A stretch of 61,921 nucleotides of DNA from Marinicella sp. (GTDB lineage Bacteria; Pseudomonadota; Gammaproteobacteria; Xanthomonadales; Marinicellaceae), in assembly GCA_028284365.1 (NCBI GenBank), contig JANQRW010000076.1, forward strand, positions 1-61,921, in the 5' to 3' direction. This document shows, in pieces, positions 27,910 to 37,456 of this stretch. A program made the translations under genes and the position numbers. Every line of letters starts with the position of its first letter. Within the stretch, counting starts at the first letter, position 1. Below the pieces are notes generated by a model. That model worked only from the letters and a program-made list of their open reading frames with translations, had not been told where the DNA came from and made no database searches.

Positions 27910-30030
27910 TTAAGGTGCTAATTGATGCCAAAAATAACTGTAAGTAAGTGCCCTTAAATAAGCCGCTTGATTGTTGTTTGAAGCACCGCCATGACCGCCT
28001 TCGATGTTTTCATAATAAAAATATTCATGTCCCATAGATTCCATCAATGCTGCCATCTTTCTGGCATGCCCTGGGTGTACTCGATCATCACGGGTTGAGG
28101 TGGTGAAAAAGACTTTGGGATATTCTTTGGTGGCACTCAGGTTATGATAGGGGGAATAAGTTTTAATATAAGCCCATTCCTTGGGAATATCTGGGTTACC
28201 GTATTCGGCCATCCAGCTGGCTCCTGCTAATAACTTGTTGTAACGCTTCATATCCAATAAAGGCACAGCACACACCACTGCATTGAACAAATCAGGGCGC
28301 ATGGTATAAACAGCGCCTACCAGTAAGCCGCCATTGGAACCGCCTATGATGCCTAAATGATCTGGTGAAGTAATGTTTTTGTTTATCAAGTCTTCAGCAA
28401 CACCAATAAAATCATTGAAAGCCACATGTCGGTTTTCTTTTAAGGCTGCCTGATGCCAGGCTGGTCCATATTCGCCACCACCACGGATGTTGGCAACCAC
28501 ATAAACCCCACCATCCTCAAGCCAATTGGTGCCTACAATACTCGAATAGTTGGGACGCATTGAGACTTCAAAGCCACCATAACCATAAAGTATGGTTGGG
28601 TTTTTACCGTTGTATGCGATGTTTTCTTTTCTGATCAGAAAGTATGGCACTTGTACGCCATCTGTGGCTGTCATGAAATGTTGTTCAACGACCAGGTCCT
28701 TTTTATCAAACATGGCAGGCAATGATTTAATGGCCTCGGCCTTTTTGGTTGTTGCATTGTAATAATACAAGGTGGAAGGTGTGAGGTAATTGCTGTAGTT
28801 AATGAAAACATCGTCATTTTTATCGCTGGTTCCTGAAATTGACATGGCGCCTAATGTGGGTAGGTCCATGGTTTCAGTTTGCCACTGTCCATTGTCATAA
28901 CTTAATTGGTACATAACACTGCTGACATCTTTCAGGGTGTTAACCAAAACGTAGTTTTTACTGGTAGAAACTGAGCTGATAGAGGTGCTTGCATCAGGTT
29001 TCATCAAAGCCTTAAAGTTTTTCTTGTCCGCTAACAAATCAGTGAAACTAATGGTTATCAAGTCACCTTGATTGAAAGTGATAGCTGCTGGTTGCCAGTC
29101 AGACTTGAGTTCTAAAATGGCTTGTCCATCTATCAAACCGGAGAGGTTGATGTCTTTGGGCAAATCTAAGGCTTTAGATTGATTACTGTCATCGAGTATG
29201 TGCCAACTGCGAGTGTAAAAGGTGTCTGCCTGTATAATAAACTTATAAGCATCATCGCCATCGTAGATGACTGCTGGCCAGATGCCAACATCAGTTTGCT
29301 TGGCCTCAAATACAACAGGAGCATCCATCATTGGCGTTCCACGTCGCCACATTTTAGTGATTTTTGGGTAACCTGAATCAGTCATGCTGCCTTCTCCAAA
29401 ATCGGCACCAACCATCACAGTATTTAAATCAACCCAGGCGACACTGTTCTTGGATTCAGGTAAAAAGAAACCACCTTTCACAAATGATTTGCTTTCAAGA
29501 TCAAACTCCTTAACCACTGTCGCATCTGCACCACCCCTGGATAAATTGACCAAACAGCGATCATACACAGGATAGCGGCATGACATGCCTTTGTAGACCC
29601 AGTTTTCATTATCAGCTTCAGCCAAAGCATCAACATCTAAAACAGTTTCCCACATCGGTTCTTCCTTGCGGTATTCTGCCAATGTGGTTCTGCGGTAAAT
29701 GCCGCGCACATGGGTTTCATCGCGCCAGAAATTGTATAAATAACCATTCATCTGTCCAACATATGGAATGCGCTCGTCAGAATTGTAAATGGCTTTATTG
29801 TTTTCATGGAGCGCTTCAAATTTAGGGTGGTTTTTAATTACCTTTAAAGACTTTTCATTGCGTTCTTTAACCCATTCAATGGCTTTTTCACCCTCAACTT
29901 CCTCCAACCACAGGAAAGGGTCGCTTGGGACAGTTGTTTCAACATTTGAGACTGTATTGGTGTTTTGAACTTGATGTGAACAAGCACCCAATATGACTAA
30001 TAATAGTAGTAGATTGATTTTTTTTAACAT
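27910..30030 (-). CDS. Prolyl oligopeptidase family (S9A) lipoprotein
   Basis: About 706 residues from ATG 30030. A TTG 12 bases upstream lies within the GAGG ribosome site, so the ATG is preferred. A lipoprotein signal ends in LGAC. The N-terminal beta-propeller region is followed by an alpha/beta-hydrolase domain. The nucleophile Ser is near 565 in GGSNGG, the Asp lies in TSTRDDRVHP and the His in EGGHGG, completing the S9 triad. The YGGFEVS oxyanion-region sequence is typical of prolyl oligopeptidases. It probably cleaves proline-containing oligopeptides at the cell envelope. Confidence 0.92.
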   Translation of the reverse strand: MLKKINLLLLLVILGACSHQVQNTNTVSNVETTVPSDPFLWLEEVEGEKAIEWVKERNEKSLKVIKNHPKFEALHENNKAIYNSDERIPYVGQMNGYLYNFWRDETHVRGIYRRTTLAEYRKEEPMWETVLDVDALAEADNENWVYKGMSCRYPVYDRCLVNLSRGGADATVVKEFDLESKSFVKGGFFLPESKNSVAWVDLNTVMVGADFGEGSMTDSGYPKITKMWRRGTPMMDAPVVFEAKQTDVGIWPAVIYDGDDAYKFIIQADTFYTRSWHILDDSNQSKALDLPKDINLSGLIDGQAILELKSDWQPAAITFNQGDLITISFTDLLADKKNFKALMKPDASTSISSVSTSKNYVLVNTLKDVSSVMYQLSYDNGQWQTETMDLPTLGAMSISGTSDKNDDVFINYSNYLTPSTLYYYNATTKKAEAIKSLPAMFDKKDLVVEQHFMTATDGVQVPYFLIRKENIAYNGKNPTILYGYGGFEVSMRPNYSSIVGTNWLEDGGVYVVANIRGGGEYGPAWHQAALKENRHVAFNDFIGVAEDLINKNITSPDHLGIIGGSNGGLLVGAVYTMRPDLFNAVVCAVPLLDMKRYNKLLAGASWMAEYGNPDIPKEWAYIKTYSPYHNLSATKEYPKVFFTTSTRDDRVHPGHARKMAALMESMGHEYFYYENIEGGHGGASNNNQAAYLRALTYSYFWHQLAP

Positions 30031-30194
30031 GAAAATCCTCAATTTGTATTGATGTTATCCTGATTGGCAGGCCCAAGGTTTGGCGCAACAGATGATTATA
30101 ATGGCTAATGTTGTTTATTTCACCCCTAATGTGCGCTTGAATTTATACGTGTTCAGTACCATATAAACATTTCTATTTTTACTGGAATATTTAT

Positions 30195-30692
30195 ATGACC
30201 ATCAAAGCAACCATTAAAACCAATAAAGGCGACATCAACATTAACCTAACTGATGATAAAACTCCAGTTACAGTTGCCAACTTTGTTAACCTTGCTAAAC
30301 AAGGTTTCTATAATGATTTGTCATTTCATCGTGTGATACCAGACTTTATGATTCAAGGTGGTTGTCCAATAGGCACTGGCACAGGTGGCCCAGGTTATAA
30401 ATTTGAAGATGAATTTGATGCTTCTTTAAAACATGATAAACCAGGTGTTTTATCTATGGCAAATGCAGGCCCTGGTACCAATGGCAGTCAATTTTTTGTC
30501 ACACATGTGGCCACACCTTGGTTAGATGGTAAGCACTCAGTTTTTGGTGAAGTAGTATCAGCAGAAGATCAAGCGGTAGTCAATTCAATCGTTGGTGGCG
30601 ATGAAATCAAGTCCATTGAAATTTTGGGAGATGTTGATGCTTTGCTAGCAGCTCAAGCTGATCGCGTCAAAGAGTGGAACGATTTTATTTAA
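30195..30692 (+). CDS. ppiB: Cyclophilin-type peptidyl-prolyl isomerase (PpiB-like)
   Basis: A 165-residue cytosolic cyclophilin with no signal peptide. It catalyses cis-trans isomerisation of prolyl peptide bonds. The active-site motif [13 protein letters not shown] and the [11 protein letters not shown] and [12 protein letters not shown] segments are intact. The length and absence of an export signal fit PpiB rather than PpiA. The gene stands alone, with a divergent S9 peptidase upstream and a terminator about 185 bases downstream. Confidence 0.94.
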   Translation: MTIKATIKTNKGDININLTDDKTPVTVANFVNLAKQGFYNDLSFHRVIPDFMIQGGCPIGTGTGGPGYKFEDEFDASLKHDKPGVLSMANAGPGTNGSQFFVTHVATPWLDGKHSVFGEVVSAEDQAVVNSIVGGDEIKSIEILGDVDALLAAQADRVKEWNDFI

Positions 30693-30876
30693 TGTGCTTT
30701 GCCTTCACTTCTTTCGCTGTGCGAAAACCGTAAAGCCAAAGTAGTCAATGAGCTCACTGTTTGATTCGCTGCACTCACCAGTGTTCGCGTGGTAGGTGCT
30801 TTGTTTTCACTTTTGTATCGCGAGTCATATAATTGATAATCTGACTGATATTCGGTTATAATTAGTCAAAACGCAC

Positions 30877-30903
30877 AAAAGCCAGCTTCTACGCTGGCTT
30901 TTT
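30877..30903 (+). terminator. Rho-independent terminator after ppiB
   Basis: GCCAGC (30881-30886) pairs with GCTGGC (30893-30898) around a six-base loop. It is flanked by AAAA on the left and TTTTT on the right, giving a stem with a U-tract. Confidence 0.85.
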
Positions 30904-30949
30904 AGTCAAAACGACACATTAATTGCATAGATTTGTTGTCGTATCGTTT

Positions 30950-30970
30950 CTGTTTTATTTAATAAAACAG
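30950..30970. promoter_or_regulatory. Perfect 21-bp palindrome upstream of ppnN
   Basis: Arms CTGTTTTATT and AATAAAACAG surround a single central T. It lies 122 bases before the ppnN start and after the ppiB terminator, a suitable place for a repressor or activator site. The regulator is unknown; it could instead form a weak AU-rich hairpin in the leader RNA. Confidence 0.45.
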
Positions 30971-31092
30971 TGACCCACGGAAATTCCGTATTGAACCAAT
31001 TCAAAAATACTGCTGATGACTGATCCTCGTCATTGGACAAGTGACTTTGTATATATGGTTCAATGAATAACAATAATAACAAAGGAAAATAG

Positions 31093-32475
31093 ATGAATAA
31101 TATAAATAATTTAAAAGTAATACCCAAAACAACCATTGCCGCACAGGGTGGCATGACTTTATTATCACAAGAAGAAGTCAACAAAATGATGGAGGTCGGT
31201 AAAGGTGGCGTTCATGAACTGTTTAGAAAATGCTGCTTGGCGGTCTTGAATTGTGATGCGAAAGAAGATGATGCAATGGCCGTGCTTGAACGCTATCCGG
31301 ATTTTGAAGTGACCTTGATTCCACGAGAACGAGGTATTCATTTGCGCTTTGAGAATGCGCCGGCACAAGCTTTTGTCGATGGCAAGATGATTTCTGGTAT
31401 TCGTGATTCCATATTTTCTGTACTGCGCGACATCGTGTTCCAAAGCACAGAAAAAGGTGAAGGTCATTATGATTTGAGTCAATCATTTGATATCACCAAT
31501 TTTGTCTTTGAAATTTTACGTCGTGGCGAAGTCCACCAATACGGTGCTGAACCGAACTTGGTTGTTTGTTGGGGCGGACATTCTATCAATCGGGTGGAAT
31601 ACCAATACACCAAAGACATTGGTTATCACTTGGGCCTGCGTGGTGCACATATTTGTACTGGTTGTGGTACGGGTGCGATGAAAGGCCCAATGAAAGGAGC
31701 CACAGTAGGACATTCGAAGCAGCGTATCAAGGATGGTCGTTACATTGGTTTAACCGAGCCTGGAATTATTGCTGCTGAAGCACCTAACCCCATTGTGAAT
31801 CATTTGGTGATTATGCCGGATATTGAAAAACGATTAGAAGCTTTTGTACGATTAGGTCATGGCATCATTGTGTTTCCTGGTGGTGTGGGTACAGCAGAAG
31901 AAATTTTGTATTTAATTGGTATTCTAGCCAATGAAAAGAATAAAGGTGTACCATTCCCTTTCATCATGACAGGACCGAAAGAATCAGCTGACTATTTTCA
32001 TAAAATCGATGAGTTTATTCGTTTTGCATTGGGCGATGAAGTGGCTGAATTGTATGAAATCATCATCGACGACCCTGAAGAAGTGGCAATCAAAATGATG
32101 GCTGGATTAGATGCGGTTAAGTTGTATCGAACTAAGAATAAAATATCATACTACTTTAACTGGGGTCTGCATATTGATAGTTCATTCCAGTTTCCTTTTA
32201 TTCCAACTCATGAAAACATGGCTGATTTGCAATTGTACCCGGATCGCCCTGTGGAGGAATTGGCAGCTTCATTGCGCCGTGCTTTTTCTGGAATTGTGGC
32301 AGGAAACGTTAAGGAGTTTGGTGTCAAGCAAATCAAAGAAAAAGGTGTTTACCAAATCAATGGTGATGCCGCTTTGATGGAAAAACTTGATGACTTATTG
32401 CAATCTTTCATCGCTCAAAAGCGTATGAAACTGCCAGGTAGTATCTATACACCTGTATTTGAAGTGGTAAAGTAA
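31093..32475 (+). CDS. ppnN: Nucleotide 5'-monophosphate nucleosidase (LOG family)
   Basis: PpnN (YgdH) splits nucleoside monophosphates into base and ribose 5-phosphate and in E. coli is stimulated by (p)ppGpp. The 460-residue length matches the E. coli protein. The LOG-family motif PGGVGTAEE is present, and the central domain carries CWGGHSINRVEYQYTKDIGYHL, GLRGAHICTGCGTGAMKGPMKG and AEAPNPIVN, all typical of PpnN rather than short cytokinin-activating LOG proteins. N- and C-terminal extensions house the alarmone-responsive domains in the family. Confidence 0.95.
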   Translation: MNNINNLKVIPKTTIAAQGGMTLLSQEEVNKMMEVGKGGVHELFRKCCLAVLNCDAKEDDAMAVLERYPDFEVTLIPRERGIHLRFENAPAQAFVDGKMISGIRDSIFSVLRDIVFQSTEKGEGHYDLSQSFDITNFVFEILRRGEVHQYGAEPNLVVCWGGHSINRVEYQYTKDIGYHLGLRGAHICTGCGTGAMKGPMKGATVGHSKQRIKDGRYIGLTEPGIIAAEAPNPIVNHLVIMPDIEKRLEAFVRLGHGIIVFPGGVGTAEEILYLIGILANEKNKGVPFPFIMTGPKESADYFHKIDEFIRFALGDEVAELYEIIIDDPEEVAIKMMAGLDAVKLYRTKNKISYYFNWGLHIDSSFQFPFIPTHENMADLQLYPDRPVEELAASLRRAFSGIVAGNVKEFGVKQIKEKGVYQINGDAALMEKLDDLLQSFIAQKRMKLPGSIYTPVFEVVK

Positions 32476-32485
32476 ACATTAAAAT

Positions 32486-32531
32486 ATGAAAGCCCTGGCT
32501 ACACCACCGATAATGTTGCTAGGGCTTTCAT
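32486..32531. terminator. Inverted repeat between convergent genes after ppnN
   Basis: Arms ATGAAAGCCCT (32486-32496) and AGGGCTTTCAT (32521-32531) enclose a 24-base loop immediately after ppnN and at the stop of the small minus-strand gene. The T-tract is weak on both sides, so efficiency is uncertain. Confidence 0.55.
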
Positions 32532-32787
32532 TAGCTTGCAGAAAGAGGTATTACTCTTGTCTCGCCTTCTACACCCGGTGCTTCTTCAGCTTCATTGCCG
32601 TTACCTATCCAATATTGTGAAATTTGACTACCAAATGCATGGGCACATTGTTGACCTCTGCATATGGTAATAAAGCCAAATGATGGCCCGTAAACAACAA
32701 TCCTTGGAGCTTCGCGAATATTATCATCTTGTGCATAAACGTTGATGCTGATTATCAAAAAAACAATTGTTGTTGATAGACTTTCAT
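32531..32787 (-). pseudogene. Small secreted protein gene split by a frameshift in a T7 run
   Basis: A strong ribosome site (GAGGAGAG) precedes ATG 32787, but that frame (MKVYQQQLFF) ends at TGA after ten codons. The next frame, entered by a -1 shift in the seven-T run (32757-32763 on the plus strand as A7), continues LIISINVYAQ and then about 65 residues to 32531. Joined, the two give a classical signal peptide with an AQ cleavage site and a mature protein with two Cys. An eighth T, ribosomal slippage or transcriptional slippage would restore the gene. Alternatives are sequencing error or a recent null mutation. Confidence 0.55.
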
Positions 32788-33130
32788 TTGTTCTCTCCTC
32801 AATTCAGTAGTTTTTATAATTAGATTTGTGGTCGCACTTTAGCATAGAATTGCAGTTCTTCAAATGAAATATATTTTACGTATTGTTGCCTAGATAATTT
32901 CGGAATGGGTTAATCTATGCTGAGTCAAGTTTCACGAATCCCAAGATAAAAAATTAAAACAGTGAAATAGTTCAAAAACTGGACACATTAAGTTCTTTCA
33001 TTGAAAATAAACAGCATCTGAATAATTAGGGTACTGTTTGTTTGAATTGGCTCACCGAATCCTTGTTATTGTTCAAATAAGCAAAAAAAAAGCTGCCTAA
33101 AATTCAACAGACCAATATACTTGGTATAAG
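32788..33130. other. Divergent intergenic region
   Basis: 343 AT-rich bases between the small secreted gene and the large secreted protein. I see a short ACCAA/TTGGT inverted repeat (33111-33125) just before the ribosome site of the next gene and no other structure or ORF I can support. Confidence 0.4.
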
Positions 33131-33139
33131 GTGATTTGT

Positions 33140-34615
33140 GTGAGTGGGCATATGTGTAGACTTTTTTTTGTGATTTCCTGGCTTTTTTCTTCTCAATTGA
33201 TGGCAGGTGGTTCCTGGACATTAAATAGCACGCCTGCCAATGAAGTCCTCAACGGCATCTCCTATCCCAATGAATCTTATGCCTTTGCAGTTGGTAACAA
33301 TGGTGCCATTGTGCAATTTATATCTGGTGACAATGGTACGTTAATGGATTCTGGTACCACCAATGATATGTATGATGTTTTTGCAACCGATGGCAATACG
33401 GCCATTGCAGCTGGGGAAGATGTGGTTTTGGTATGGGATGGGATCAATTGGACGCCCATTGTTGAAAACACCAATGGAACCATTTACACAGGCACCTGGA
33501 TCACACCAGAAGAAGATGCCATGTTTTATGAATCATTGGGCAGTCCATTTAATTTTGTTTGTCCATATGTGCCTGGTGCCACCCAACAACCATTTTGTCG
33601 CGCTTACCAAAATCCAGTGATGGCTTTCTGTGGCAGCAGCAATGACATCAAAATGATCACGGCAGATGGTGATATTCATTGGATCAACAATTTATTGAAT
33701 GATTTAGCTGACGATTTTATGCCCATTCATGACGAACCCGTACCGCTGGGTTTAACTGCGGTTTGGGCGCCACAATGGAACTGCTTGTTAGGTGGCATTG
33801 AACCATTGGAACTATTTGCCATTCGCAATAATAACGATTTCTATCGTTTTGATGGTTCTGACTGGGTTGACATGAATGTCAATGTTCCTAGTGATCATGT
33901 CTTGACCTGGATTGGTGGATATAATGTGTCACAAATGAAAGCTGTGGGTTTCAAACCAGATGGTAAGGGTGGCAATGAGGGTGTGCTTTGGGAATATGAT
34001 GGATCAAGTTGGACCGATCAATCTGCCAGCCTGCCCAACGGCACGCCAGGCTTGACTGATATTGCATTCAATAGTGGCCTACCTAATCTGATTTTTAGTG
34101 ATGGTTTTGAAAGTTTGACTGCACAGAAAAATCAGATGGCCACGGGAGTGGATATATTGGCAGCAGCTGAAGCAGGGTCCTATTTAAGAATTAATGAGTT
34201 GTTCGATGTGAATCCCATTGATATCAGTGTTAAGATTGATTTGCTTACAGCAGAACCCATCAGAATAGGCGATGAGGTGACCTTTGGTCTTAGAATATTG
34301 AACTTAACACCTGAAGATGCGGCTAATGTGGGTATCACCAATGGCTATCAAGACATATACTTGAAATATGTCAACGATGACTGTGAATTTACAGGAAACA
34401 GGGCTGAATCCTTTTGGACGTATTACCTGAAAAACATACCGCTGCTTGCTGCTGGCGAAATCATCACATGTGAAATCACTTATGAAGTGAAGGACTCAAC
34501 GGCGTCCGAATTTATCGTTACGCTCAATGCATACAGCTCCGGTGCCAGTGAAATCAATTACCGCAATAACAGAGACCATAAGGAAAAGCTGATCTATCCT
34601 CAATTAAGCCAGTAG
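33140..34615 (+). CDS. Secreted protein with propeller-like repeats and C-terminal beta domain
   Basis: About 491 residues. I prefer GTG 33140 because AAGGTG lies six bases upstream; GTG 33131 and ATG 33152 are in frame. A signal peptide ends near MAGG. The N-terminal part has repeated SWTLN, AFAVGNNGAIVQF and VLVWDGINW elements suggesting WD/Kelch-like blades. A linker with LIFSDGFES follows near residue 320. The C-terminal 120 residues look like a DUF11/CARDB-type beta-sandwich (IRIGDEVTFGLRILNLTPEDAANVGI). The role is unknown; a secreted adhesion or surface protein is plausible. Confidence 0.75.
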   Translation: MSGHMCRLFFVISWLFSSQLMAGGSWTLNSTPANEVLNGISYPNESYAFAVGNNGAIVQFISGDNGTLMDSGTTNDMYDVFATDGNTAIAAGEDVVLVWDGINWTPIVENTNGTIYTGTWITPEEDAMFYESLGSPFNFVCPYVPGATQQPFCRAYQNPVMAFCGSSNDIKMITADGDIHWINNLLNDLADDFMPIHDEPVPLGLTAVWAPQWNCLLGGIEPLELFAIRNNNDFYRFDGSDWVDMNVNVPSDHVLTWIGGYNVSQMKAVGFKPDGKGGNEGVLWEYDGSSWTDQSASLPNGTPGLTDIAFNSGLPNLIFSDGFESLTAQKNQMATGVDILAAAEAGSYLRINELFDVNPIDISVKIDLLTAEPIRIGDEVTFGLRILNLTPEDAANVGITNGYQDIYLKYVNDDCEFTGNRAESFWTYYLKNIPLLAAGEIITCEITYEVKDSTASEFIVTLNAYSSGASEINYRNNRDHKEKLIYPQLSQ

Positions 34616-34637
34616 GGCGTGCTTTCATATCGCCTGG

Positions 34638-34660
34638 ATCCTGCGGTCGAGCCGCAGGAT
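34638..34660. repeat. REP-like inverted repeat between convergent genes
   Basis: Arms ATCCTGCGG and CCGCAGGAT enclose TCGAG and are followed by GACATG. This GC-rich hairpin resembles dispersed REP-type extragenic palindromes and may also terminate transcription of the convergent neighbours. Confidence 0.65.
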
Positions 34661-34716
34661 GACATGGGACATACATGATTCTCTGCTGGGATTTTTCTGA
34701 CAGTATTGGGGTTTAA

Positions 34717-37428
34717 TCAGTTACTCACACCAATCTTAATCAGCGATTGGTTATTGTTTTGAATTTGTGATTGCTCGACAAATACTTTTTCAGCAGAGAT
34801 ATTGGCATTCTCAATCAGGTAGTTCTTGATATTGAGGTTGCGCTGTTGGACCAGAGCATTGATTTGTTCCTCAGAGATTTGCTGCCTATCGATTAAGGCT
34901 TTCCAAATCAATGGGTAATCAACCTCATCTTGTGCGTTGTGATAAGTGGCCAGTTCTTCGGGTGTGATTTGGACCTCCAGCCAAGTAGTAACATCTGCAT
35001 TGTCGGTGTCAAAAGTTGCAAAAGGTGCTTTTTCAAGCAGTGATGTCTCTTTTAAACCTGCTGTGTCAAAGGCAGGATCAATTTGTGGATTCAGTTGTAA
35101 ATTGAGATCAGGTTTTTGGGCAATGATTTCGGCGATTTGGTTGAGTTTGGTTTGTTCTGATTCCAATATTTCTGCGCTGCCACTGGTAAATTGGATGTCA
35201 CTCAGATTTGGATCTGGATTGGGGATCAGTGCTCCTAAAATTTTAAATGGAGAAGCAACAATTGATGTAATCAGTTTGAAAAAGGCTTTACCAACTAAGC
35301 CGCCATAGCTGAATTCTGGGTCATTGAGATTTCCCGATACAGGTAAGTTAATCTTCATTTCACCATTTAAATCAGTCAATAACGAAACAGCCAGTTTCAG
35401 TGGTAAGTCAACTGCATCAGGCGAAGGGGTTTTGCTGCCCAGTTTAAATTGTTTAAACAAAAGGTTATTTTTGCCCCTGAGTTCATGTTGGTTCAAAGAA
35501 TATTCCAACTCAACATCTAGCTTGCCGCCATTGATCGGAAATGCCACTGATTGGATGGCGTAGGGTGAAAAAACCAATAAATCCAAGTCTTTAATCACCA
35601 CTTTAAGATCAGTGTATGCATCAGAGCTTAATGGGTTGATTTTTCCTTGGATGCTCAAAGGAGAAAATTGATTGAATTTACCGCTGATATCAACATCTGC
35701 CTTGCTTAAAGTTTCGGACGATAAGCCTTTGATTTGGCCACTCAACTCAGAAATGCTGGTTTTCACTGTTGGTGTAATGCTTTCGTCAATCAAAGCTGTA
35801 CTGGTGTCCTTGATATTAATGGCCCCAACCTTAATGACCCAGTCATTTTCTGTCTTCTCAGTGTCCTTATCATCAGAATCTGACTTTAAATTCTGTATGT
35901 TGATGTTTTTATTGGGATCAATGATGATGTTGCTGTTCGCATTATCCAGACTGATTTGATCAATGGTTATGGTTTTTTCAGCACTGGAAATTGAGGTGGC
36001 TGCAATATTTAATTGGTTCCAATCAGCGATGGGTTGTGCGGACTGGTTTTGGATATTGGCATCATTGATTGATAAATCACCTGTGAGCATGAAATCATCA
36101 TTGATTTTAATGTTTTGTTTGGTGTTTAGTTTACCTTGGGTAAAGACCAAGCCGCTTTCATCAGCAATCCATGGTGCAAACTGAGTAAGTTCTATCGCGT
36201 CAAGTATCAGTTCTGTTTGGATATCCAGTGGTGACAGTTGTTGTTTGCTGTTAAAACTTAAGGTGCCACCTTGTGTCAGGTCTATCTGTGAAGTTGCACT
36301 AAATTGTTGGTTGCTGTTATTGACACCTTGTAAATCTAACTGAGTGACCTGTAGAGATAAGCTGCTATTGATATCATCGTCGGTTATTGTAACAGGCCAC
36401 TTTTTGATGTTGATGTGATTGATGTCAATTTGCCAGGTTGAATCAGCTTCATCGACACTGTTATCAGTGTTGGATGATTCAACTGTAACGGGCCAGTTTA
36501 ATTGCCAATTGGCATTTGATGAATCGATGGTTTCGATGTTGATCTTTTGAGTTTGGGTATCAATTTCCACATCAGTGATGTTGGCTTGAAAAGTATCGAG
36601 TTGGATGTGGTCTTGCCATTGTGTGTTTAAATCTTGAATTTTAACATCAGAAAAATTCAAAATGGGTTTTTGACTCAATTCCCAATTCACTTGGCCGTTG
36701 GCCTGAATCATACCCCCTTGAGTTTTGATCATCAGTTTATCAGGCAGAACTTTATTGAGGGTTTGTGCCTGCCAGTTAATCAGTGAAAGCTTACTTTGTA
36801 TGTTTTGTTGTGGGTGGTTGTAACTGCCATTTAGAGTCAAAACCTCATCATCTTCTGTGGTTATTTTGATGTTGAAATTGGTATCAATATCGGCCAATGA
36901 AAATTGGTCATGACTGATTTCAATGGTTTTTAAACCCAAGGAGAAGTCCTGTTTTATGTTGTTGGCCTGTAAATTCATTTTGCCTTGGGTCAAGGTGATT
37001 TTATCAATAGAAAAATTGATGTATTCTTGAGGTTCTGGGCTTGTAGGGAAGTCTGGCAATGCAGGGATTAGCACTTGGCCTTTGGCATCTGTTAATAAAG
37101 TGATTTGTGGTTGTTTTAAATTCAAATCTGAGAATTTCCATTCACCCCAAAGTAAGTTTGTAGGATCAAAATTAATACCGGTTTGTTTACTTTGGTACCA
37201 GTTTTGATTATTGCTGTCAGTGAGTTGTAAATCATTGATGGCGGTGGTGAATGTCAAGGGGTTGAAAGACACCTTTGACATCTCTGCCTGCATGTTCAGA
37301 TTTGTTTGTAGCTGTTTTTGGAGTTGTTGTTGGATAATCTTGGGTACGTAGAAGAAGCCAAGCAATAAATAGGCCAGCACCAGCATGATCAGCCAGAAAG
37401 TTTTGTATCGATAAATTTTTTTCTTCAT
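34717..37428 (-). CDS. DUF748 / AsmA-like envelope protein
   Basis: 903 residues. A basic N-terminus (MKKKIYRYK) is followed by one transmembrane helix (about 12-31), then a long periplasmic region rich in beta strands with DUF748-type sequence such as VSFNPLTFTTAINDLQL and PFPLKL-like lipid-bridge strands. The last 150 residues contain an OmpA-like LNQIAEIIAQKPDLNLQL segment. DUF748 proteins belong to the AsmA-like group thought to bridge or organise the envelope. It is the second AsmA-like protein in the window after YhdP. It shares a strand with the WYL regulator 28 bases upstream. Confidence 0.86.
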   Translation of the reverse strand: MKKKIYRYKTFWLIMLVLAYLLLGFFYVPKIIQQQLQKQLQTNLNMQAEMSKVSFNPLTFTTAINDLQLTDSNNQNWYQSKQTGINFDPTNLLWGEWKFSDLNLKQPQITLLTDAKGQVLIPALPDFPTSPEPQEYINFSIDKITLTQGKMNLQANNIKQDFSLGLKTIEISHDQFSLADIDTNFNIKITTEDDEVLTLNGSYNHPQQNIQSKLSLINWQAQTLNKVLPDKLMIKTQGGMIQANGQVNWELSQKPILNFSDVKIQDLNTQWQDHIQLDTFQANITDVEIDTQTQKINIETIDSSNANWQLNWPVTVESSNTDNSVDEADSTWQIDINHINIKKWPVTITDDDINSSLSLQVTQLDLQGVNNSNQQFSATSQIDLTQGGTLSFNSKQQLSPLDIQTELILDAIELTQFAPWIADESGLVFTQGKLNTKQNIKINDDFMLTGDLSINDANIQNQSAQPIADWNQLNIAATSISSAEKTITIDQISLDNANSNIIIDPNKNINIQNLKSDSDDKDTEKTENDWVIKVGAINIKDTSTALIDESITPTVKTSISELSGQIKGLSSETLSKADVDISGKFNQFSPLSIQGKINPLSSDAYTDLKVVIKDLDLLVFSPYAIQSVAFPINGGKLDVELEYSLNQHELRGKNNLLFKQFKLGSKTPSPDAVDLPLKLAVSLLTDLNGEMKINLPVSGNLNDPEFSYGGLVGKAFFKLITSIVASPFKILGALIPNPDPNLSDIQFTSGSAEILESEQTKLNQIAEIIAQKPDLNLQLNPQIDPAFDTAGLKETSLLEKAPFATFDTDNADVTTWLEVQITPEELATYHNAQDEVDYPLIWKALIDRQQISEEQINALVQQRNLNIKNYLIENANISAEKVFVEQSQIQNNNQSLIKIGVSN

Positions 37429-37456
37429 TTTTGTTTAATTCCCAGCTTATAAGCCT

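Larger units (their letters stand above)
30693..31092. other. Intergenic region between ppiB and ppnN
   Basis: 400 bases without a convincing gene. It contains a rho-independent terminator (30877-30903), a perfect 21-bp palindrome (30950-30970) and the ppnN leader with an AAAGGAA ribosome site just before 31093. The first 175 bases after ppiB show nothing I recognise. Confidence 0.5.

Noticed and set aside
30906..31184. Minus-strand 92-codon ORF over the ppnN start
   Set aside because: It overlaps the strongly supported ppnN N-terminus and has no recognisable protein feature beyond a chance hydrophobic stretch.
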